A DNA stretch of 64,000 nucleotides from Halomonas sp. GTDB lineage: Bacteria > Pseudomonadota > Gammaproteobacteria > Pseudomonadales > Halomonadaceae. Shown piece by piece: positions 8,446 to 18,065 of the stretch (position 1 is its first letter; each line of letters opens with the position of its first letter). The stretch is from the NCBI RefSeq assembly GCF_011050415.1, contig NZ_DRFS01000006.1, positions 1 to 64,000 on the forward strand. Reading direction: 5' to 3'. Under the pieces are notes generated by a model that saw nothing but the letters and a program-made list of their open reading frames with translations, searched no databases and was not told the origin of the DNA. The position numbers and the translations under genes are program-made.

Positions 8446-9858
8446 TTAGCCCTTGTGTTTAATAAAATCAAATTCAAACAGCATCAGCGTTTCCATATGT
8501 GCAGTGTGAAGGAACATATCTGCCACTGCTACTTGCTTAACACGGTAGCCCGCATGCACAAGATGTGCCGCATCCCGAGCAAGGGTTGCTGGGTCACATG
8601 AAATATAGACCACTTGCGCCACCGGATGATGCGCTAGCGCCTGACAAATTACTTCGCCACCACTGCGAGGTGGGTCAAGCACCAGCGCATCAATAGCATA
8701 ATCCGCCTGCAGCAATGCCTTAACGCTAGCCGGGTCGTTCAAATCAGCCTGTTGGCCGCTAATCACTAACTGATTGTGCTGAGCGTTGGTGGCGATGCGC
8801 TCCACCATTGAGGGGTTGCCCTCTACCGCATGCACAGCCGCGCCTGCTGCCGCCATCGGCAAGCTGAAATTACCAATCCCGGCAAACAGATCAAGTAGCT
8901 GTTGGCCGGGCTTGGGCGCCAGCCACTCAATAACCTGAGCCACCATCTGCTGATTAATCTGAGCATTAACCTGTAAAAAATCACCCGGTGAAAACCGTAG
9001 CTTCAGCGGTGGCTGCCCTTCAAGGGTCAGTGATTCCTCGAGCACTGGCACTGCGCCATGCCAGTGCAGCATAGGCGTTTCGCGCCCCAACCAGGTGCCT
9101 AAGGCGACTTGCTGGCGCGTTGCAAAAGCCTGCCAACGTTCGGCATCTAGAGTGTGCTCTTTTAACTGGCGTACCAAGACTACCTGGGTGGCCGCCGTGG
9201 CCAGTAATTCAATGTGACCAACGAGGCGCGGAGCTTCCAGGGAGCCCAGCAGTTCGCGAAGAGGCTTTAATAGCTGTTGTAGCGAATCCACCAATACCGG
9301 GCAGCGCTCAATATCGACTAAGCGATGACTATGAGCTGCGCGAAATCCAAGCCGTGTATTGCCCTGGCTATCCACTTTGACACCTAGCCGTGCCCGGCGT
9401 CGATAGCCTTGATCGTCGCCCTGAATCGAGTCGATCTCGCCTAACGTAATGCCTTGGCGCGCAAACAGGTCGCGCACCACCTCGCGCTTATGGGCCCGCT
9501 GAGCATCGACACTTAAATGTTGCAGATCGCAGCCGCCACAATGACCAAAATGCGGGCAAGGGGGTGTCACACGCTGCTCCGACGTTGTGAGCAGTGATTT
9601 TATATGTGCTTCATCAAAGCGCTTACGATTCAGGTGAATCGCGACCTCTACCTGCTCACCGGGTAGTGCCTGATCAACAAAAACGGTTTTACCGTTGGCA
9701 GCGTGCGCCACACCACGGCCATCATGCGCCAAGCGCTCAATCACCAAGGGCGATGCATCATCCACTACTGGATTTCGCGCTTTGCCACCGGGCGTGCCTG
9801 CTAGCCCTGAATGACCAGACGCAGGCCTTGGCGGACGCCTTTTTCCCAACATGGCCAT
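8446..9858 (-). CDS. rlmD: 23S rRNA (uracil(1939)-C5)-methyltransferase RlmD
   Basis: SAM-dependent methylation of U1939 in 23S rRNA. An N-terminal TRAM domain (about residues 36-95) is followed by the [4Fe-4S] cysteine motif C-P-H-F-G-H-C-G-G-C with a further Cys later. The Rossmann methyltransferase domain shows D-L-F-A-G-I-G-N-F-S-L-P, D-P-P-R-S-G and the catalytic S-C-D-P-A-T-L-A-R-D. AGGAG lies 7 bases before ATG 9858 and overlaps the end of cysM, so the two genes are probably co-transcribed. The first about 30 residues (R-R-P-P-R-P, G/A-rich) look like an unstructured extension. Confidence 0.95.
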   Translation of the reverse strand: MAMLGKRRPPRPASGHSGLAGTPGGKARNPVVDDASPLVIERLAHDGRGVAHAANGKTVFVDQALPGEQVEVAIHLNRKRFDEAHIKSLLTTSEQRVTPPCPHFGHCGGCDLQHLSVDAQRAHKREVVRDLFARQGITLGEIDSIQGDDQGYRRRARLGVKVDSQGNTRLGFRAAHSHRLVDIERCPVLVDSLQQLLKPLRELLGSLEAPRLVGHIELLATAATQVVLVRQLKEHTLDAERWQAFATRQQVALGTWLGRETPMLHWHGAVPVLEESLTLEGQPPLKLRFSPGDFLQVNAQINQQMVAQVIEWLAPKPGQQLLDLFAGIGNFSLPMAAAGAAVHAVEGNPSMVERIATNAQHNQLVISGQQADLNDPASVKALLQADYAIDALVLDPPRSGGEVICQALAHHPVAQVVYISCDPATLARDAAHLVHAGYRVKQVAVADMFLHTAHMETLMLFEFDFIKHKG

Positions 9859-9860
9859 GG

Positions 9861-10757
9861 TTATACTCCTGGGGCGAATAGGCCAGTGGAGAGATAACGA
9901 TCACCACGGTCACAGACGATAAAGACGATGACAGCATTCTCAGTTTGTTCGGCGATCCGCAGTGCACCGGCCAAACTACCGCCGGATGATACGCCTGCTA
10001 AAATACCTTCCTCACGAGCTAGACGACGCATGTGCTCTTCGGCCTCTTGTTGACCAATGTCCAGCGTCACATCCACCCTCGGCGCTTCAAAAATAGCCGG
10101 CAAGTACTCGATCGGCCAGCGGCGTATGCCGGGGATGCTGGCACCGTCGGCTGGCTGTAAACCGACAATCTGAATCGCGGGATTCTGCTCTTTTAAATAA
10201 CGCGATACCCCCATGATAGTCCCGGTGGTACCCATGGAACTGACGAAATGCGTCACTTCACCACCTGTTTGCTGCCAGACCTCGGGTCCAGTAGTACGAT
10301 AGTGGGCTAACGGATTATCAGGGTTGGCAAATTGATTCAGCGGTTTACCTTCGCCTCTGGCAATCATGTCATCGGCTATGTCGCGAGCCTCTTCCATGCC
10401 CCCCGCTTTACTCGCGGAGATTAGCTTAGCGCCATAGGCTGCCATAGCTTGTTTACGCTCCTCGGAAGCGTTTTCTGGCATTACCAGCACCATCTTGTAG
10501 CCTTTAATCGCGGCTGCCATGGCCAGGGCAATGCCAGTATTGCCGGACGTTGCTTCAATCAGCGTATCGCCGGGGGTAATATCACCGCGGGCTTCTGCTT
10601 CGCTGAGCATTGACATGGCTGGTCGGTCTTTCACTGACCCAGCGGGATTATTGCCTTCGAGCTTGGCCAACAACGTATTGTTACGGCCTGCACTAATGCG
10701 CTTAAGTCTTACTAGCGGCGTATTGCCAACTACATCTTCTAAGGTGGGATAATTCAT
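9861..10757 (-). CDS. cysM: Cysteine synthase B
   Basis: PLP enzyme that replaces the acetyl group of O-acetylserine with sulfide or thiosulfate to give cysteine or S-sulfocysteine. The PLP lysine motif is N-P-A-G-S-V-K-D-R-P; P-A-G-S-V-K with the following R-P-A-M is CysM-like rather than CysK. A-T-S-G-N-T-G-I-A-L and the phosphate-binding S-S-M-G-T-T-G-T-I are clear. The frame extends upstream, but AAGGA sits 7 bases before ATG 10757 (M-N-Y-P-T-L-E-D), so that start is used, giving 298 residues. It is divergent from barA. Confidence 0.95.
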   Translation of the reverse strand: MNYPTLEDVVGNTPLVRLKRISAGRNNTLLAKLEGNNPAGSVKDRPAMSMLSEAEARGDITPGDTLIEATSGNTGIALAMAAAIKGYKMVLVMPENASEERKQAMAAYGAKLISASKAGGMEEARDIADDMIARGEGKPLNQFANPDNPLAHYRTTGPEVWQQTGGEVTHFVSSMGTTGTIMGVSRYLKEQNPAIQIVGLQPADGASIPGIRRWPIEYLPAIFEAPRVDVTLDIGQQEAEEHMRRLAREEGILAGVSSGGSLAGALRIAEQTENAVIVFIVCDRGDRYLSTGLFAPGV

Positions 10758-10849
10758 CGCACTTTCCTTATCGTAACCGTTATGCTGCATTATATCGGTG
10801 TCGCCTTGGGCTGGACAGGCAACCTCATTGAATCAACGAGCTTCTTTAC

Positions 10850-13576
10850 ATGTCTTTGAACACACGCCTTCTGTTTGCCTTACTCGGTTTCCCGCTGCTG
10901 GTGTATGCCCTGATGAGCATACTATTTGTGGTTCAGAGCGGTGCCGAAGCCTATAGCGTGAAGAAAGAGCGCCTAGAGAGTGCGGCTAAACTGCTCGCCC
11001 CAAGTCTTGGTGAGGCTATCGCTGATGCCAATTCTGAGCGTTTTGAGAGTCTGGCGCGTCAATTAATTAATGTAGAGGGGCTGAGCTCTGTCGCGCTTTT
11101 CGATGATCAGGGCAACCGTCTTATACTCTTAGGCCAATCCGAACCCCCTCCCCTTAGCGCGCCCACTGATCACCAACTCATCATGGATGAAAGCGTATGG
11201 CGGTTACGCTTACCGTTAACGGCAAACCGTTCGGAAGCCGACTCCGCAAATAATAACGTAGGGTGGTTAGATGCCCAGATGGACACTCGCGAACTCACTC
11301 TAGGACGCTACAAGCTAATTGCCAGCCTCAGTTTAGGTGGCATGCTGTTGGGCTTACTGATGTTTTTAGTCGCCTTTGCCATCAGCCGCTATACCACTCG
11401 CCCTATTGAAGAAGCGAATCAATCGCTTTATCGCCTTTCACGCGGAGATTACCGTTTACGCTTGGCACCTTACAGAGCCACGGAGCTCGACCATCTCTCT
11501 TCTCACGTTAACGCCTTGGCTGATCACTTCCAGCAGGCTCAGCGCGATATGCAAACGCAAATCGAACAGGCCACCAGTGAGCTGCAAGAGTCGATGGAAA
11601 CGATAGAAGAACAGAACATTAAACTCGACCTGGCTCACCGCAGCGCACTGCGGGCTAACGCCGTAAAATCTGAATTCCTCGCCAATATGAGTCATGAAAT
11701 TCGTACGCCTTTAAACGGCATCATAGGTTTTTGCCGGTTGCTGGGGCGCTCTTCCCTGGATACGCGTCAGCAGGAGTGGCTGCAGCATGTTCATCGCGCC
11801 TGCGATAATTTGCTCATGCTGGTGAATGATGTACTCGATTTTTCCAAGCTAGAAGCCAATCGACTCACATTGGAAGAAGCAGATATCGACGTCGTGTCAC
11901 TGGTTGATGAAGTGATAGGTTTGCATGCGCCAGAGGCCCAGCGCAAGCAGTTAAACTTAGTCGCGATGGTTTACGACGATGTTCCCACCCCACTGTGTGG
12001 CGATCCGTTACGCATTCATCAAGTGCTGAATAACTTAATCAGTAATGCGCTTAAATTCACTCATGAGGGTGACGTCATTGTACGTGTTATGTTGGATAAC
12101 CATGAGGGCCAGCATGTGGTTCTCAACTTAAGTGTCAGTGATACGGGCATTGGTCTAAGCGATGCGCATCAGCAGGAGTTGTTCAACGCGTTCTCACAAG
12201 CCGAGCCGAGCCATTCCCGCCAATTTGGTGGCAGTGGCCTGGGACTCACTATTTGTCGGCAGCTTATTGAACGCATGGGGGGGGAAATCAGTGTCGCAAG
12301 TGAGCTAGGAACTGGTACTACATTCTCTTTCACCCTACCCATGCTTGCTCACAAAGCCAATGAACGACCACCAGAAATTAGCTTATCCAACCCCAATGTA
12401 CGTTTATATGAGGAGCATGCTCCTACCCGTCATTTGCTTGAGCACCTGCTGCAGCGCTGGGAAGCGATCCCCATTACGTTTGACTCGCCTGAACAAGAGC
12501 AACTGTTGTTGCTGGGCTTAGAGCACAGTGATTTCACCCCAGAACGGCAACATCATTGGCAAACGATCATTGATCAAACGCCTTGCCCAGCATTAATTTT
12601 GGCTAACGGTAACAGCTTTGATCTGCCTTCGCTGCGTTTAACCCATGGCGGAGAAACACTCTACAAGCCATTCTCACGCGCGCAATTAGTGGCGTCGCTA
12701 AAACAGCTGCTAATACCGGCATTCATACCACTAAAACGCAATAGCGAATTGCCATCTCTTGCTTCTCAGCAAGCATTAAAGCTATTGATTGTTGACGATA
12801 ATGCGTCTAATCGAGAATTGCTTAAAGCCATGCTTGAAACACCGCACATACACATCACCACAGTAGAAAGCGGCCAACAAGCGCTGGAATTTGCGCGGTC
12901 AAACAGTGCAGATCTAGTGTTAATGGATATTCGTATGCCCGGTATGGATGGCGTGCAAACAACTCAGGCACTGAGACGACTTGGCAATGCCTGGGTACGC
13001 TGTCCGATTATCGCCGTTACTGCTCATGTGCTCAGCAGTGAGCGACAAAAATGGTTGGCAGAAGGGTTGGATGATGTACTGATTAAGCCCATCGATGAGT
13101 CGCAGTTAAATAAGTTACTCAGCCGCTTTTTAGCGGTCAATAATCGAGTGACACCCCCCAGTATCGCTCCACCACAAAAAAACGTCTTAACGAGTCATAG
13201 CATCACCTATGCTAATACATCACCTGCTCCCCTACCTGTCATCGACCTTGAAATTGGTGCTCGCTTAGCGGGGGGCAAGGAATACTTGGCACGCGAACAG
13301 TTAAAGCGACTAATTGATGGCCTTGATGAGAGCGAGCAGCACATGCGCAATGCTTTTGCGCAGCAAAAATTACCCACGCTGTTGGATTGGGTGCATGGTC
13401 TCAATGGTGCAAGTCGTTATTGTGGCGCACCTGAACTGGCGCTATTGGTAGAAACGTTAGAAACGCGATTACGGACGAGCGGGCTTAGTCATGTAGAAGG
13501 GCTACTTGAAGACCTTTACCGCGCCATGGCGCGGCTAAGAGCGCAGCGCCCTTTGCTACTCAAAACTCAACATTAA
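10850..13576 (+). CDS. barA: Hybrid sensor histidine kinase BarA/GacS
   Basis: Membrane sensor kinase of the BarA/UvrY (GacS/GacA) pathway, which switches on CsrA-antagonising small RNAs. An N-terminal TM (about 7-27), a periplasmic sensor region, a second TM (about 160-182) and HAMP are followed by HisKA with S-H-E-I-R-T-P-L-N-G (His about 282). HATPase_c has N-L-I-S-N-A-L-K-F-T and a Q-F-G-G-S-G-L-G-L box. A degenerate receiver-like stretch lacking a clear phospho-Asp (about 530-640) precedes a true receiver (L-V-L-M-D-I-R-M-P-G, Asp about 691) and a C-terminal HPt domain with H-G-L-N-G (His about 848). No partner regulator is in the window. Confidence 0.93.
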   Translation: MSLNTRLLFALLGFPLLVYALMSILFVVQSGAEAYSVKKERLESAAKLLAPSLGEAIADANSERFESLARQLINVEGLSSVALFDDQGNRLILLGQSEPPPLSAPTDHQLIMDESVWRLRLPLTANRSEADSANNNVGWLDAQMDTRELTLGRYKLIASLSLGGMLLGLLMFLVAFAISRYTTRPIEEANQSLYRLSRGDYRLRLAPYRATELDHLSSHVNALADHFQQAQRDMQTQIEQATSELQESMETIEEQNIKLDLAHRSALRANAVKSEFLANMSHEIRTPLNGIIGFCRLLGRSSLDTRQQEWLQHVHRACDNLLMLVNDVLDFSKLEANRLTLEEADIDVVSLVDEVIGLHAPEAQRKQLNLVAMVYDDVPTPLCGDPLRIHQVLNNLISNALKFTHEGDVIVRVMLDNHEGQHVVLNLSVSDTGIGLSDAHQQELFNAFSQAEPSHSRQFGGSGLGLTICRQLIERMGGEISVASELGTGTTFSFTLPMLAHKANERPPEISLSNPNVRLYEEHAPTRHLLEHLLQRWEAIPITFDSPEQEQLLLLGLEHSDFTPERQHHWQTIIDQTPCPALILANGNSFDLPSLRLTHGGETLYKPFSRAQLVASLKQLLIPAFIPLKRNSELPSLASQQALKLLIVDDNASNRELLKAMLETPHIHITTVESGQQALEFARSNSADLVLMDIRMPGMDGVQTTQALRRLGNAWVRCPIIAVTAHVLSSERQKWLAEGLDDVLIKPIDESQLNKLLSRFLAVNNRVTPPSIAPPQKNVLTSHSITYANTSPAPLPVIDLEIGARLAGGKEYLAREQLKRLIDGLDESEQHMRNAFAQQKLPTLLDWVHGLNGASRYCGAPELALLVETLETRLRTSGLSHVEGLLEDLYRAMARLRAQRPLLLKTQH

Positions 13577-13639
13577 GAAACCTCTGATTAAGCGTAACTT
13601 TAATCGAAATATCAAGAAGGCTGGTCCAGTTAGTTTTCT

Positions 13640-14017
13640 TTAGCGTTCTAGCACCACAAAGGCCACTGCATAATCAGCTTCGTCGCTTAAGGTGATATGG
13701 CTGGCAGTAACGCCAGCCACCTTCATGAGCCTGTCGGCTTCACCGCTAAGCATCAAGTGCGGCTTACCTAACGCATCATTAAGTACCTGAATATCGCACC
13801 ACTGCATACCTTCACGAAGGCCCAAACCTAGCGCTTTAACAAACGCTTCTTTGGCGGCAAAACGCTTAGCCAGAAACGCAGCAGGCTGGGCTTTCTGCAG
13901 CCAAACTGCATGCTCATCGGGGCCTAAAATTCGCAGTGCAAAGCGCGGGCCGTGGCGTTGCACAGCCCGCGCAAACCGCTCAATGCGGGCAATATCAGAA
14001 CCAATCCCAACGATCAT
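13640..14017 (-). CDS. acpS: Holo-[acyl-carrier-protein] synthase
   Basis: Transfers 4'-phosphopantetheine from CoA to the serine of acyl carrier protein, which is encoded about 40 kb away at 54.3 kb. The 125-residue length is typical. The N-terminal G-I-G-S-D-I-A-R-I-E-R-F with its metal-binding Asp and the F-A-A-K-E-A-F-V-K-A-L-G motif are both present, and L-S-D-E-A-D-Y-A-V-A-F-V closes the protein. It is the last gene of the rpoE-to-acpS minus-strand series, 2 bases after pdxJ, and converges on barA. Confidence 0.96.
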   Translation of the reverse strand: MIVGIGSDIARIERFARAVQRHGPRFALRILGPDEHAVWLQKAQPAAFLAKRFAAKEAFVKALGLGLREGMQWCDIQVLNDALGKPHLMLSGEADRLMKVAGVTASHITLSDEADYAVAFVVLER

Positions 14018-14019
14018 CG

Positions 14020-14835
14020 TTAGTGTCCGCAGCAGCCGTTATGAACATGGTGTTCGTGTTCAAGCTCATGGGCATCCAGCGCAGCCATTAAACCAGCCTC
14101 TTGGCCAGCAATGATCAAGCGCTTCATTTCCTGAACGGCTTCTTTGAGACCCACAAACAGTGCTCTTGCAATAATCGCATGACCGATATTTAATTCATTT
14201 ACACCCGGTAACGCCGCAATCGCTTCCACGTTGTGATAGTGCAGGCCGTGACCCGCATTGACGACTAAGCCCAGCGAAATTGCGTGGGTGGCGGCGACTG
14301 TTAAACGCTGATACTCGGCATTAGCCACTTCACTACCCGGACGTGCCTCTGCGTAAGCCCCAGTATGCAACTCAATGGTTGGCGCCCCAGCACGCTTGGC
14401 GGCATCAATTTGGTCAATATCAGGGTCGATAAACAGTGATACATCGCAGCCTGCTGCAGCAAGGCGCTGACAGGCACCGGCAATAGCATCAAAACCACCG
14501 GCTACATCCAGCCCACCTTCAGTGGTCAACTCTTCGCGCTTTTCGGGCACTAGACAAACATGCGCTGGACGTACTTCTTCGGCCAGAACAAGCATCTCTT
14601 CGGTAACCGCCATCTCTAGGTTCATGCGTGTATTCAGCACGTCTGCCAATATCCGAATATCACGTGGTTGAATATGGCGACGATCCTCACGAAGATGCAC
14701 GGTAATACCATCGGCACCCGCTTCTTCGACCACTAATGCCGCTTGAACGGGGTCTGGATAACGCGTACCTCGGGCTTGGCGAAGTGTCGCAATGTGGTCA
14801 ATATTGACGCCTAACAGAATCCGAGGGGGATGCAT
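14020..14835 (-). CDS. pdxJ: Pyridoxine 5'-phosphate synthase, with His/Cys-rich tail
   Basis: Condenses 1-deoxyxylulose 5-phosphate with 3-amino-2-oxopropyl phosphate, the last ring-closing step of DXP-dependent vitamin B6 synthesis. The TIM-barrel hallmarks are present: [11 protein letters not shown] near the start, [21 protein letters not shown] and V-N-A-G-H-G-L-x-Y-H-N. At 271 residues it is about 28 longer than E. coli PdxJ. The extra tail ends in a cluster of six His and two Cys ([16 protein letters not shown]). GGAGG precedes ATG 14835. It follows recO at a 51-base gap. Confidence 0.96.
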   Translation of the reverse strand: MHPPRILLGVNIDHIATLRQARGTRYPDPVQAALVVEEAGADGITVHLREDRRHIQPRDIRILADVLNTRMNLEMAVTEEMLVLAEEVRPAHVCLVPEKREELTTEGGLDVAGGFDAIAGACQRLAAAGCDVSLFIDPDIDQIDAAKRAGAPTIELHTGAYAEARPGSEVANAEYQRLTVAATHAISLGLVVNAGHGLHYHNVEAIAALPGVNELNIGHAIIARALFVGLKEAVQEMKRLIIAGQEAGLMAALDAHELEHEHHVHNGCCGH

Positions 14836-14886
14836 GGTGCCTCCAACGCAGCGATAAGATAAAAGTGTTTAGATAACTTCAATTCA

Positions 14887-15594
14887 TTAAGGGCGGTGAC
14901 GTCGTCGGGCTAGATCAAGCATCAATTCCCGCGAGCGTAAAACCGTAGAGCCCAGGTGGGGAGCCAGCGCCGCGCGCATCACTGCCTTAAGCGCATTACC
15001 CAGCCCCTCATGCTGCCAATCCCCCTGCTCAATATAGCGTAACGTACGCCCATCCAACCCACGCTCAGCGGCAATAAATGCACGGGTCGAGGCATCAAAG
15101 CGATAGCGGAGTTGCGGGTCCAATACGCCACCATCAGGTGTCGTAAACTGGGGCGTTGCCTCCAACGTCTCCAACAGCGCCCACTCATAGCGGCGCAGTG
15201 CCAGGGCGCGCTCTGAAGGCATTGGCAATGCTTCCAGCAGCGCTGTGTAGAAGGCAAACATATCTGGCGAAGGTAGCTCAAGGGGGAGCAGCCGGGTGGC
15301 AATTTCATTCGCGTAAAGCCCACAGAGCAAGCCTTCACCGGCTAGCAGTGCGGTCTGGCCGCGGGATTCCATTAATGTGAGTCGCTTTAATTCGCGACTC
15401 CCCTGCCAAGTGACAAACAGTGGCGTAAAAGGCTGCAAACGCTGACGCGATTTTGAGCCAGGCCGCTGTCCCCCATGGGCAACGGCACGTACTCTACCGT
15501 GATTGAGCGTTAATAGGTCTACCAATGCGCTGGTTTCACGATAAGGCCGACGGTGAAGTAAAAACGCCGGCTCTGGCGGCATCGCTACGCTCAA
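14887..15594 (-). CDS. recO: DNA repair protein RecO
   Basis: RecF-pathway mediator that loads RecA onto SSB-coated single-stranded DNA and anneals complementary strands. The 235-residue protein starts with an OB-fold domain ([19 protein letters not shown], typical of RecO). [15 protein letters not shown] follows, then a helical domain with L-C-G-L-Y-A-N-E and the C-terminal R-S-R-E-L-M-L-D-L. No zinc cysteine cluster is visible, as in other proteobacterial RecO. Its start overlaps the era stop by 4 bases, indicating translational coupling in the rnc-era-recO operon. Confidence 0.95.
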   Translation of the reverse strand: MSVAMPPEPAFLLHRRPYRETSALVDLLTLNHGRVRAVAHGGQRPGSKSRQRLQPFTPLFVTWQGSRELKRLTLMESRGQTALLAGEGLLCGLYANEIATRLLPLELPSPDMFAFYTALLEALPMPSERALALRRYEWALLETLEATPQFTTPDGGVLDPQLRYRFDASTRAFIAAERGLDGRTLRYIEQGDWQHEGLGNALKAVMRAALAPHLGSTVLRSRELMLDLARRRHRP

Positions 15595-16490
15595 TCGAGG
15601 TCGTAGCCCAAGCTTTTCAACGCACGTTCATCATCCGACCAACCACGCTTCACTTTCACCCATAGGTTGAGCATGACTTTGGTACCCAGTGCGCGCTCCA
15701 TGTCCAGGCGCGCTTCGCGACCAATGCTTTTAATGCGGTCGCCGTTTTCGCCAATCAGAATGACTTTTTGACCTTGGCGTTCAACCAGAATCAACGCGCT
15801 AATATGGGTCACGCGCTCGGTCTCGCGAAACTCTTCAATTTCAACCGTCATCTGATAAGGCAGCTCATCACCCAACTGACGCATGACTTTCTCACGCACC
15901 ATTTCAGCGGCCATAAAGCGTAAGCTTTTATCGGTAATTTGATCTTCAGGGAAGAAGTGAACGCTTTCAGGAAGATGCTTGGCCACTTCCTCTTCAAGAG
16001 TATCTACCTGCGTGCCATGTTTAGCTGAAATGGGTATGATGGCGGCGAAATCGCGGCGAGCACCAACCTCGGCAAGCCAGGGTAACAGATCACCTTTTTC
16101 ACCCAGACGGTCAACTTTATTGACCGCTAAAATGACCGGGGCTTTAACATGTTCCAGGCGCTTTAATACGGCCTGATCTTCTTCTGTCCAGCGAGTACGG
16201 TCGATAATAAACACCACACAATCGACATCACGCAGCGCCTGGGTGGCGGCCTGATTCATAAAGCGGTTAATAGCCTTATTACGATCTTTGGTCATAATGT
16301 GCATACCTGGGGTATCCACATATATGAACTGAGTTTCTTCAACTGTTTTGATACCCATGACCTGATGACGCGTGGTCTGCGGGCGCCGTGAAGTAATCGA
16401 AACTTTCTGCCCCAGAATGCGGTTCATGAGGGTGGACTTGCCAACGTTGGGTCGGCCTACAATGGCAACGAATCCGCAGGTTTGGCTCAT
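15591..16490 (-). CDS. era: GTPase Era
   Basis: Essential GTPase that binds the 3' end of 16S rRNA and helps 30S maturation. The G-domain motifs are all present: G1 G-R-P-N-V-G-K-S-T, the switch I region with S-R-R-P-Q-T-T-R, G3 D-T-P-G-M, G4 N-K-V-D and G5 S-A-K-H-G. A C-terminal KH domain (about residues 205-280, [18 protein letters not shown]) binds RNA. The 299-residue length is normal. It overlaps rnc by 4 bases and recO by 4 bases. Confidence 0.97.
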   Translation of the reverse strand: MSQTCGFVAIVGRPNVGKSTLMNRILGQKVSITSRRPQTTRHQVMGIKTVEETQFIYVDTPGMHIMTKDRNKAINRFMNQAATQALRDVDCVVFIIDRTRWTEEDQAVLKRLEHVKAPVILAVNKVDRLGEKGDLLPWLAEVGARRDFAAIIPISAKHGTQVDTLEEEVAKHLPESVHFFPEDQITDKSLRFMAAEMVREKVMRQLGDELPYQMTVEIEEFRETERVTHISALILVERQGQKVILIGENGDRIKSIGREARLDMERALGTKVMLNLWVKVKRGWSDDERALKSLGYDLD

Positions 16491-17179
16491 GATTTGTCTC
16501 CAGGACTTTTTTCGAGGTACGACAGCGCTTCTTCTGCCGCTTGCTGTTCAGCATGGCGGCGGCTAGGGCCTTTACCAGTGGTATGCTCAGTCAACAGGTC
16601 AATGTAGCACTCCACGGTAAAGGTCTGGGCATGCGCCTCGCCCTTTACGCAGACAACTTCATAACGCGGTAACGCAGCTTGTCGCGATTGCAGAAATTCT
16701 TGCAGACGCGTTTTAGGATCTTTCTGAGTATCTTGCAACGAAATGTTTTCTAGCCGCTCTGCGTACCAATCCAGGACACGGTCGCGCACCACATCCATAC
16801 CCGCATCTAAATAAATAGCGCCTATCACAGCTTCAACGGCATCCGCTAGGATAGACTCGCGGCGATGCCCGCCGCTTTTCATCTCGCCAGAGCCAAGGCG
16901 TAAACACTCGCCAAACTCCATTTCACGGGCCAGCTCTGCCAACGTCTGGCCTTTTACTAAGCGGGCACGCAGGCGCGAAAGCTGACCTTCTCGCGCTTGG
17001 GGAAAGCGCTGAAACAGCGCTTCGGCAATAACAAAGTTCACAATGGAATCGCCTAGGAACTCCAGGCGCTCATTGTTACGACCACCGAAGCTGCGGTGGG
17101 TCATGGCCAGTTCCATTAGCGTTTGGTCGCCAAAGGTATGGCCGATTCGTCGGCAAAAAGCGATCAAGGAATTACTCAC
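16487..17179 (-). CDS. rnc: Ribonuclease III
   Basis: Double-strand-specific endoribonuclease that processes rRNA precursors and structured mRNAs. The RNase III signature [11 protein letters not shown] is near residue 35. The second acidic cluster [15 protein letters not shown] supplies the metal-binding residues. A C-terminal double-stranded RNA-binding domain (about 155-225) follows. Translation probably starts at GTG 17179 with AGGAG 4-5 bases upstream. It is coupled to era and lies 67 bases after lepB. Confidence 0.96.
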   Translation of the reverse strand: MSNSLIAFCRRIGHTFGDQTLMELAMTHRSFGGRNNERLEFLGDSIVNFVIAEALFQRFPQAREGQLSRLRARLVKGQTLAELAREMEFGECLRLGSGEMKSGGHRRESILADAVEAVIGAIYLDAGMDVVRDRVLDWYAERLENISLQDTQKDPKTRLQEFLQSRQAALPRYEVVCVKGEAHAQTFTVECYIDLLTEHTTGKGPSRRHAEQQAAEEALSYLEKSPGDKS

Positions 17180-17246
17180 AGCTCTCCTACGTCATTGACG
17201 TTAACTAAAGTGACATAACTAACTAAACACATTTTAAGCATTTGCT

Positions 17247-18050
17247 TCATTCAATACGTCGTACGCTGGTAAAGCTCGGTAGACCACCATCCCAATGCAT
17301 CCATACAGCGAAGGCACGCCCCACAATATTCTCTTCGGGTACAAAGCCCCAGTAACGGCTATCGTTAGAGTGATCACGATTGTCACCCATGGTGAAGTAG
17401 TGTCCTTCAGGAACTTCTACTTCGCGCATTTGCGGGCCAGGGTCACGGGGATTGTTATAAATCAGGTGACGTGATTCACCGAGACGCTCTTCTAATAATA
17501 GCTGCTCTGGCGACCCCGCGGGCCCCTCTTCAATCAACTCTTTGGCCACCGGCTCCCCATTCACATAAAGCTGCTTACCCTCATAACGAATGAGATCACC
17601 CGGCATGCCTACCACGCGCTTGATGAAATTCACTGAGGGCTCGTCGGGGAAGCGGAACACCATGACATCACCCCTTTCAGGGTCGTCAACTTCAAGAAAA
17701 CGAGTATTCACCACTGGTAGTCGCAACCCATAGGCAAATTTATTAACTAAAATAAAGTCACCTACTTCCAGAGTTGGGCGCATCGAGCCGGAGGGAATTT
17801 GAAACGGTTCGATTATAAAGCTGCGCACCACCAACACCACGAAAAGCACCGGAAAAAACGAGCGCGCGTAATCGACGGGCCACGGCTCTTTTAACAGCTT
17901 TTCGCGGGTCGGCTCATCTAACCCTTCCTGGGTATTGGCATCTGCCGTTGCGACACGCTGGCGACGTTTAGGCTTTAATAGCAACACGTCCAGTAGATAA
18001 ATAACGCCCGAGAGCGCAACGGCGATTACCAGTAGTAATGAAAAATCCAT
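17247..18050 (-). CDS. lepB: Signal peptidase I
   Basis: Inner-membrane serine protease that removes signal peptides from exported proteins. TM1 (about 3-22), a cytoplasmic basic loop (K-P-K-R-R-Q-R) and TM2 (about 65-85) precede the catalytic region. The catalytic Ser is in I-P-S-G-S-M-R-P-T-L and the general-base Lys in F-I-K-R-V-V-G-M-P-G-D. Box E is G-D-N-R-D-H-S-N-D-S-R-Y-W-G. The 267-residue length is shorter than E. coli LepB but usual for relatives of Pseudomonas. It follows lepA by 15 bases; the ribosome site is weak (AGGAA far upstream). Confidence 0.96.
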   Translation of the reverse strand: MDFSLLLVIAVALSGVIYLLDVLLLKPKRRQRVATADANTQEGLDEPTREKLLKEPWPVDYARSFFPVLFVVLVVRSFIIEPFQIPSGSMRPTLEVGDFILVNKFAYGLRLPVVNTRFLEVDDPERGDVMVFRFPDEPSVNFIKRVVGMPGDLIRYEGKQLYVNGEPVAKELIEEGPAGSPEQLLLEERLGESRHLIYNNPRDPGPQMREVEVPEGHYFTMGDNRDHSNDSRYWGFVPEENIVGRAFAVWMHWDGGLPSFTSVRRIE

Positions 18051-18065
18051 GGGTGGCGTTCTTTC

